A model generated the notes under the pieces. It saw only the letters and a program-made list of their open reading frames with translations, was not told where the DNA came from and made no database searches. Positions 57,356 to 64,000 of a stretch of DNA of 64,000 bases are shown one piece after another (the stretch's first letter is position 1; each line of letters starts with the position of its first letter). The DNA is from Plantago ovata (taxonomy: Eukaryota > Streptophyta > Magnoliopsida > Lamiales > Plantaginaceae), in NCBI GenBank assembly GCA_028274465.1, contig CM051456.1:10133745-10197744 (forward strand), in the 5' to 3' direction. A program made the translations under genes and the position numbers.

Positions 57356-58970
57356 TCGATCTGTTGTATTGTCTGTGATATTCCCTTTTGAGTAAAAAAT
57401 AAAATAGTATATAATAAATCCAATTTTGATTAGTAGTGATTTATCCATATATTCATATAAGATATCGAATCCACTACTTCATTATTTATTAATAATTCAA
57501 AAGATAAAATAAATGCACTCAGCTCTGATCTAGTGACCACAAACAGAAATTATAAACTCTTGCATTCATATCTTCATGAGTATTGTAAATTGTTCTTAAC
57601 CTATCGTTGTTTTCTTTAACCGTAATTACTTTTTTTAATGGTGCAAATATATAGATTACATTAAAATTAAAATGATAGTTCACCAATTTTCTCAAGTCAT
57701 AGACTCATGGTAAAAAAAAAACTAAAAAAAAAAATTTAAAAAAATCACATTTAGACAATATCAAAAATAAAAAATAATTCACACGATATCTATACTATTA
57801 TATAAAAGAAAAATCAAGGTAACTGGCATACTAAAATTAAAATTTTTAATAAATAATTAAAACATCTCTCCTAATAATCCACTTAAATTGTCGAGGTTGA
57901 TTATGGTAACATTTTTATCTTCAAACAAAAAGTCACTCACACTAAGGTAAGGTAGTGTTTGTAAATATTTAATTAAACATTTTTTTATCTCTAAAATCAA
58001 TTTTTTTAGTGTTTGGGCGTTTGGCAATATTGGTTTTGTGATTGCTTCTCTAAACCAAAGTAGAAAAATTGATTGTTGTCACCCATAAGCATCTCATGAG
58101 ATGTTATTGGGTGCTTAATTTATGAAATTCGAAACATGATTGTTTCTCTCTCCTATAACTCCTAGGACTGATATTTTTCTTATGTTTTTATCGCACTTAA
58201 GTAATTATTATTAATTTTAACCAACAATAAAACATTATTTTAAGCTGATTAAATGTGCCTTTTCATACACATACCAAAACCAGAAAATTACATTCTAGTG
58301 ATGTTTTTCAAAGTTTATTACACATTAATGATATCAATAATCTTAGTTGCATTATTAATATAATGAATCAAACTTTATTACATTTAAGTCACAAAAATTG
58401 AAACTTATTTACTAATAAGTAATTATATTGGACAAAAGTACCCCTCTCCACTTTAAAATGAAATTAGATAATTATTGCTAATTAATTAGAAGTAATAATG
58501 AATTAATATGATAACTTTTCTTTCCTTTTTATCACACCTCTAAACATGCACCATCGGTGGTCAACATCATCCACTAATACCACCCAGGCACTAATCCAAT
58601 GCTAGAGATTACAAACATGCATTTTCCCTTTAATATAATTAGGACTCTATTTATGCTTTTGAAACAAAAATAACATAGATACATATTATAAACAATAAAA
58701 TTATAAATAAATATTATTGTTTTTTTTCATGTATCATATAAAAAAACACATAACATAGTAAAACCGATATAAATCTATTTTTACATATACCGGACTTTCA
58801 AAACCATGTAATTTGAGACATTTTTCATGTATATCATATCAAAAAACATGTATCCATGTATAAAAAAAAAACCATATATTTTGAGGCAATTTTGAGACTG
58901 TGTAGAGATTGTGATCCTAATTATGTATCCATGTATCACATCAAGAGATTATATATATGTTAAATTATAG
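57356..58970. other. Spacer
   Basis: AT-rich. No gene, RNA gene or bounded repeat recognised. Repeated CATGTATC words at 58720-58930 suggest a degenerate local repeat. Confidence 0.4.
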
Positions 58971-59129
58971 TTCGTGAACTGTGAGACTAAGGAGCTTAAG
59001 TGACCATGTGTTTGACTTTGATATGGATTTGTTCATGTATATATGTGAACCAACGAACCATTGGTATGAAATAGTACAACTTGTACGAAACATGTATCAT
59101 ACATACAACATACTGGTCATATATTGTAA

Positions 59130-59340
59130 TGTATCGCATCCACATCGCTTAAGAGTGAGTGGAATAAAGGGTATATATGTTAGACCACCACTTTCACATG
59201 TTATGAGGCCTTTTGGTTGATTCCAAAAGCAAATCCGTGCGGGCTCATACCCAAAGCGGACAATATCATACTGTGGGACGTGTGTGGGTCCGTCCAGGAG
59301 TAACCACGCCGGCCGGGTTAGTCGGGTTGTTACATATACC
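59130..59340 (+). repeat. LTR/TRIM-like relict
   Basis: ATGAGGCCTTTTGGTTGATT, CCAAAAGCAAATCCGTGCGG and CCCAAAGCGGACAATATC occur in the order known, from memory, from the R/U5 part of small plant LTR elements (TRIM or Copia type). No second LTR, primer-binding site or coding part was found next to it, so it would be a fragment or an old solo LTR. Confidence 0.45.
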
Positions 59341-60369
59341 ATATGTAAAAACTCGCATGTTTAATTTTGTACAAAAACATGTACCACCCATATTATTTGT
59401 CGTACAAACATGCACCATGCATCCATATAAAAACATGTATAGATGCGCGAACATGTAATACATCATACTTGATTTTAGCTTCATCATATTCATTTTATTA
59501 TCATTATTTATTATTTTTAATTTCTGAACAATTTGATCGAAGCTGATTATCTATTTGGATTGGAATTGGTACGGTATTTTACAGTCAGAAATAAACATGA
59601 ATGGTGCTTATAGAAGAAGAGAGAGACCAAAATGGTTTTATGGTGTTGAATGGAGAAGATGTTTAATTTTGACATGTTTGAATGTATTAATTTGTGGCTG
59701 ATTTCATTTCCTTTTGATGAATAAGATTATAGTAAATTGTAGTATTACATGTTATTTGTATAAATATGGTAATGTCTACTTATGGAATTTTAGTATAGAT
59801 GACACTTTTTTGTAAACAAGATTTTAAACATCATAATCATGTAAATAAGATTGTAAAATGACACCCAAATGTAATTGACCCTACCAAAACCCCCTAATTG
59901 TGCTTAAAATCAGCTTTTATAAACCCTCAGCAAAAGCAATGTAAAAGTACTTTTGCAAACAAAATCTAAATTATTAAAATTATGTTTGTTTATAATGAAT
60001 CAAGCACTTCCATTTAGAAACAACAATTTATGAACAACTATGAAAAACATAGTGTATTGAAATTCACTACATGTTACAAACAAAATACAATAAGGTATGA
60101 TCGCTTTGTTGCATAACCGGGCCGTTTCCTGAAGTAAAGGGAAACACTCTAAATATTAGCGCGGTGATTTGTTTCTAACTATGCTAGGTTAGAGATAGAG
60201 ATAAATTAACATTGTTTGTTGCCAACTACGAATTTAAATTTCAAACAAAAAGAGAGTGAGGTTTAGTGTATGAAATTTGAATGCATCAAGAGAATGGGGC
60301 TGAGATGATTGTTAAAATTTTAAGTGTAGTCTAGTGAACTATATATAACTGCAATGTGTACAACAAGTC

Positions 60370-60440
60370 ATTGGCGGTCTAGTGGTTGAAGTTGTTAATG
60401 TACTAGACGTCGTGGGCTTGAATCCCAATTATGGGCTTGC
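60370..60440 (+). repeat. SINE-like (tRNA-derived) fragment
   Basis: GGCGGTCTAGTGGTTGAAG resembles an A box (TGGTTGAAGTTG) and GGGCTTGAATCCCAA a B box, about 30 bp apart. It does not fold as a complete tRNA and the 3' part is unlike tRNA, so a SINE relict is more likely than a gene. Confidence 0.4.
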
Positions 60441-60449
60441 TTGCAGACG

Positions 60450-61195
60450 AATTCTCGACGAACTCTATTTTTTTTTCGAAGTAATATATTTTCTAACGTC
60501 CAATAATCTACTAAGTATGATTCTTAAAGTTTTTCATCTGACTACACATTTTTCTAGTAAATAATAAGGACGATGGCGAATTATTTTTATCACAATTAAT
60601 TAATTAAATAGACCAGATTTGAGTAATCAAACAATATTTTAATTTTTAAAGTTGAATGATTTTTAAGGGAAATGACATTTTGGTTCGGGTATATATGAAG
60701 TTGATCCAATAGCAGCGCGCACGTGGGATACTCATGGCATATGTCTCTTCAATGGACGTGTCGAGAACAAGTGTGGTTCTCAGGAGCAAGGCTGGAATTG
60801 AAGAATTTCAACGCTTCAAGAACTTACTGATGTTGTTGGTGCGATACTTGTCGTGACGGAGAGAGTATCAGACACCATCACTTCATTCAAAGTTCGAGAA
60901 GTAGATTCGTACCTGGATGGATTAATCAAGAAGAGTTACAGATTGTTATCAATTCAAATTATTTGATCTTACTTGCGACGAATTCTCTATGGAAACTCCA
61001 TTTTTATTTTCAAAGTAATATATTTTCTAGCGTCCAATAATCTAGTAAACAATATGATTTTTAAAGTTTTTCAACTAACTACATTTTTTCCTAGTAAATA
61101 ATAACGACGATGACAAATTATTTTATCAAAATTAATTAAATAATTAAATAGATCGGATTTGAGTAAGCAAACAATATTATAATTTATTTTTTGGT
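60450..61195. repeat. Pair of ~200-bp direct repeats around unique sequence
   Basis: About 60450-60655 and 60975-61190 are diverged direct repeats (shared: AAGTAATATATTTTCTA, CGTCCAATAATCTA, TAGTAAATAATAA, TTTGAGTAA.CAAACAATAT). The ~320 bp between them is less AT-rich and includes a plus-strand frame VSDTITSFKVREVDSYLDG of about 50 codons ending TGA. It could be a small TRIM-like element, or a gene fragment caught between repeats. No product is recognised. Confidence 0.5.
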
Positions 61196-61614
61196 AAAAA
61201 TCTTAATATTTGTCATTATATTAATTTATATCTTTTGAAACTTAATATGTTATTGAAAGATTAAAAAAATGTATACGGTACACACTTAGAAAGTTTATAA
61301 TGGAGCGAAATCAGTTATTAACTCATTTTATAAATTTTAATGCCAAAACCACATTCAAATATATCAAAGAAAAAATTAAGAAGTACCGATGACGTACATA
61401 CAAATTTATATATTTATGTTAATATTGAATTACACATTCTAGTGGTGAGGATGTTGGAGTATCACACGATGATAAAGTAGGAGCATCATAGTTAGATTTG
61501 ATGTTAATATATTATTTGTGAATACTTTCTCCATCTACTGATAAGGTTATCATTTCATTTTGCTAATTTTGTTGTTAGCCCAATTTGACCTCATAATATT
61601 TTTAAGAAAAAAAT

Positions 61615-62045
61615 TGATCAGACCCTCCTCAATTATTACCCTTTTGAGACTATGCCCCCAAAACTTATAAGTTTGGTGATTAACCTCCTAACTATCATGC
61701 TTTTGATACAATCCCCCGAATTAATAATTTAATAATAAACTCTTAATAAATCAACCAAACAATGTTAATAAATCAACCAAATACAGAGGAAATATATTTT
61801 GTAATTTTTTATATGTCATGTGAAATATAACTTTGTAACCATGAAATATGAATAAATATTATTATGTGTTGAATATATAAAATTTGAACATCTACAAATA
61901 ATATTTTATCTATTTATTTAACTAAAAAAGTCACTTAAAAGGATATTGTCTCGAAATTATAATAATTGAGGGGGTTAATCACCAAACTTATTAGTTTGGG
62001 TGTCAAAAGTATCAAATTGAATAATAGTTTGGGGGATTATCTATT
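61615..62045. repeat. Diverged inverted-repeat element
   Basis: AAGTTTGGTGATTAACCTCCT at 61668 is mirrored by the reverse of GGGGGTTAATCACCAAACTT at 61969-61988, with further inverted similarity outward (CCCCCAAAACTTATAAG against TTATTAGTTTGGG). The right side also carries a second partial module (AATAATAGTTTGGGGGATTA). It is probably an old MITE. Confidence 0.5.
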
Positions 62046-62319
62046 TGTTTTTCTATATTTAAGTATTATTCTAAAAAGTAAGTGAGTGAAAAAATACAAA
62101 TAATGTTTGAAACGCATCCAAAATAAAGCTGGGAAGTGAAAGTATTAAATTCAGCTGAACCAAACCAACTGATCATCAATTCATCATCATCATCATAGTC
62201 ACATTTCACATTCATCAGGATATTCCAGGAGAAAAGAAAAAATAAAATACTACTAGAAAGAATCAAAACAAAAGCAACCCAATTTTTCAACAAAATTAAA
62301 TTAATAATCAAGTCATTGT

Positions 62320-63144
62320 TTCTCTGCTTCACATTTACTCCACCTAAAACCACCAAATCCACCGCCGATCTCCTCCACAATTTCCGGTGAATACTCCCTG
62401 CTCTGTTGCAATTGCCAACGTAAGTTGATCCCCAACACTTGTGTTACTCGATTTAAGTTACATCATTGATTTCTTAGATTCGATTGATTAATTTTATTTG
62501 TATTTAGGAATATCTGATAGCTGATCGGAAATGTTCTGGATATGAATTAGCTGCCACTTTCTTGTGTTAGATTCATGAATTTTGAATGTTTAGTTTGTTG
62601 TGACTTGTAAGAGTGTCTAATTAACCTGGGGTTTAGGTTGAGATTTATGTACGAGTTTCAGTTCGTATGCTAGTAGTGATTGTTAGACATTGGGTTCCAA
62701 TTTCTGAATATTGTGGCATGCAATGTCTCTGCTTGTTTAACTGTGTTCAAGTCCCAATGGTGTTTCATCTCATTTAGTCCTGTTTTTGTTGGTTCATATT
62801 TTGATGACTTTGTTGAAAGAATGTTGTTTTGTTATTGTAGTAGATGAGATGGAAGTGATCTCATGTAATTTTATGAGTACATATTATTAGGCAAGTTTTT
62901 CTTTAAGATTATGCATATAAGTAGACGCTAAAGGAATCTGGTTTTCAAATTCATTTATAAATTGAAAGCTTGTGAGTTCATACTATAGTGAGGGTTGAGA
63001 ATATTTGAATGCAAACAATGCAGGTTGATTACTATGGCGAGTTTTTATTTGGACCCCGGATTATCTGCGCATGAGATTATGTAACATTTATATTGTTAGG
63101 AATTGTCTTCGTTCACTGTGTCCAATACGTGTTTGTAAGTCAAT
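62320..63144 (+). promoter_or_regulatory. Leader region of the sphingoid-base kinase gene
   Basis: A CT-rich, CCACC-rich stretch at 62330-62419 ends GCCAAC|GTAAGT, a good donor, and looks like an untranslated first exon. The ATG at 63145 lies after a probable acceptor in 63100-63140 (TTGTTAG near 63100). So a leader intron of about 0.7 kb is likely. Confidence 0.5.
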
Positions 63145-64000
63145 ATGGAGCATAGTGGGAGTCTACCAAAGAATGGTTCTCTGAAACTGAAGACCCAACA
63201 GTCTCTCCGTCGTTTGGGACTATGTTCTCAAACATCATCTGGGCAGCAGACATCCCCGACTGTATTTCCAGAAAAACGTAATAGTAGGGGGAGGGCTGCT
63301 AAACATGCTGATAAATATGTCACGAGTGACCCTAAGAAAGCCAAAGGGGAGGAACATAGGATTGATATTGGAGATGAGAAATCTGACTTACTTGGATACG
63401 TAGTGCTATCGGGAAAATTAGCGCTGGATAAAAGGAGATACAGTAAGAATACTGAGGTAGAAGCTTCAGAAAATACAAATTTGAATTCTGTTGAAGCTAA
63501 ACTGACAAGCACGGCATTGATTTGGGGATCTGAAGTGTTGCATCTAAATGATATTATTTCAGTAAGTGTTTCTTGATTTTAGTTCGAGGATATTAATAGC
63601 ACCTGCCCCCTATTCCTGTGAAATCCCATGTGTTTTTTTCGTCACACAAAAATCCTCTGTGTTCTTAGAAGTTCTGGTACAGAGTTTCCTCTTCTTTTTC
63701 TTTCACAGACATGGGATTTGATGGCAGTTACACATGATCCCCCCTCCCCCCTTGCAATTACCATGTCTTTACTAGATTCAAGAGTGATTCTTCTCTCTGC
63801 TCAAAACATCTTTACTTTTGGCAGCTATCCTACTGCGTTGGTCTCAGACTTTTCACTGTGCATGCTTATCCATTACGAAAGAGGTCCTGCTGTCTCCCTA
63901 TCAAAGGTGGTAGAAGCCGGAAAGACTTCCGCTTTCTAGCATCCACCTCAGATGATGCGCTTCTATGGGTTAATGCGTTTGCAGATCAACAATGCTTTGT
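63145..64000 (+). CDS. Sphingoid long-chain base kinase (LCBK1-like), 5' part
   Basis: Exon 1 is 63145-63561 (donor TCA|GTAAGT) and exon 2 starts at 63825 (acceptor GGCAG) and runs past the window end. The readable part is about 197 residues. Blocks QQSLRRLGLCSQTSSGQQ, TVFPEKRN, EHRIDIGDEKSDLLGYVV, AKLTSTALIWGSEVLHLNDI, LRLFTVHAYP and SRKDFRFLAST match the N-terminal region of plant LCBK1. The ATP-binding diacylglycerol-kinase-type catalytic domain should lie downstream, outside the window. The enzyme phosphorylates sphinganine-type bases, making signalling lipids at internal membranes. The spliced joint reads DIISLSYCVGLR, which keeps the family frame. Confidence 0.9.

Noticed and set aside
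58981-59458. Several 75-81-codon frames on both strands
   Set aside because: They overlap one another on both strands of an LTR-like relict and resemble no protein.
60379-60435. Possible tRNA gene (A-box and B-box words)
   Set aside because: No acceptor stem or anticodon arm can be formed; it fits a SINE relict better.

Overview
This is a nuclear chromosome segment of a flowering plant, almost certainly a eudicot. The evidence is GT-AG split genes whose products are plant orthologues (mitochondrial 2-oxoglutarate dehydrogenase E1, complex I B14, eIF2A, an annexin, a VQ protein, a sphingoid-base kinase), AT-rich spacers, long TA microsatellites, a Tat-lineage Ty3 retrotransposon and many MITEs. 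Caryophyllales is possible from the style of the repeats, but I cannot establish it.

Layout. 1-15 kb is a damaged locus: the last two exons of a cystatin-like gene are tandemly duplicated on the minus strand. The proximal copy is a pseudogene carrying a 757-bp insert, and the locus is further split by a 12-kb, very young Tat-type LTR retrotransposon (2867-14818, TSD ATCAT). 15.7-33.7 kb is gene-rich: a small Stm1/RGGA-like N-terminal protein (-), CFAP20/BUG22 (+), OGDH E1 (-, 8 coding exons), NDUFA6/B14 (+), a decayed copy of the NDUFA6 3' end, and an intronless divergent SWEET-like transporter (+). 35.4-39.7 kb holds EIF2A (+, 12 coding exons), with two neighbouring introns that carry U12-type signals and one GC-AG intron. 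39.7-50.6 kb is mostly spacer with one single-exon SIB1-like VQ gene (48.1 kb). 50.6-53.4 kb is an annexin D5-like gene. 53.4-63.1 kb is a repeat-rich spacer (Tourist, Stowaway and hAT MITEs, truncated LINEs, SINE-like pieces, tandem duplications). The window ends inside a sphingoid long-chain base kinase gene (63145 onward).

The genes are independent housekeeping or regulatory units, not an operon or a pathway cluster. Two act in mitochondria (OGDH in the TCA cycle, NDUFA6 in complex I). No convincing new multi-gene system was found. The observations most worth checking are the paired U12-type introns in EIF2A, a 22-23-bp periodic array of GCTCCGATCGGAGC palindromes near 45.1 kb, the intronless SWEET-like gene, the NDUFA6 tail duplication and the layered history of the cystatin-like locus. 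Exon borders were read by eye from splice signals and remembered family sequences. No alignment or database search was run.
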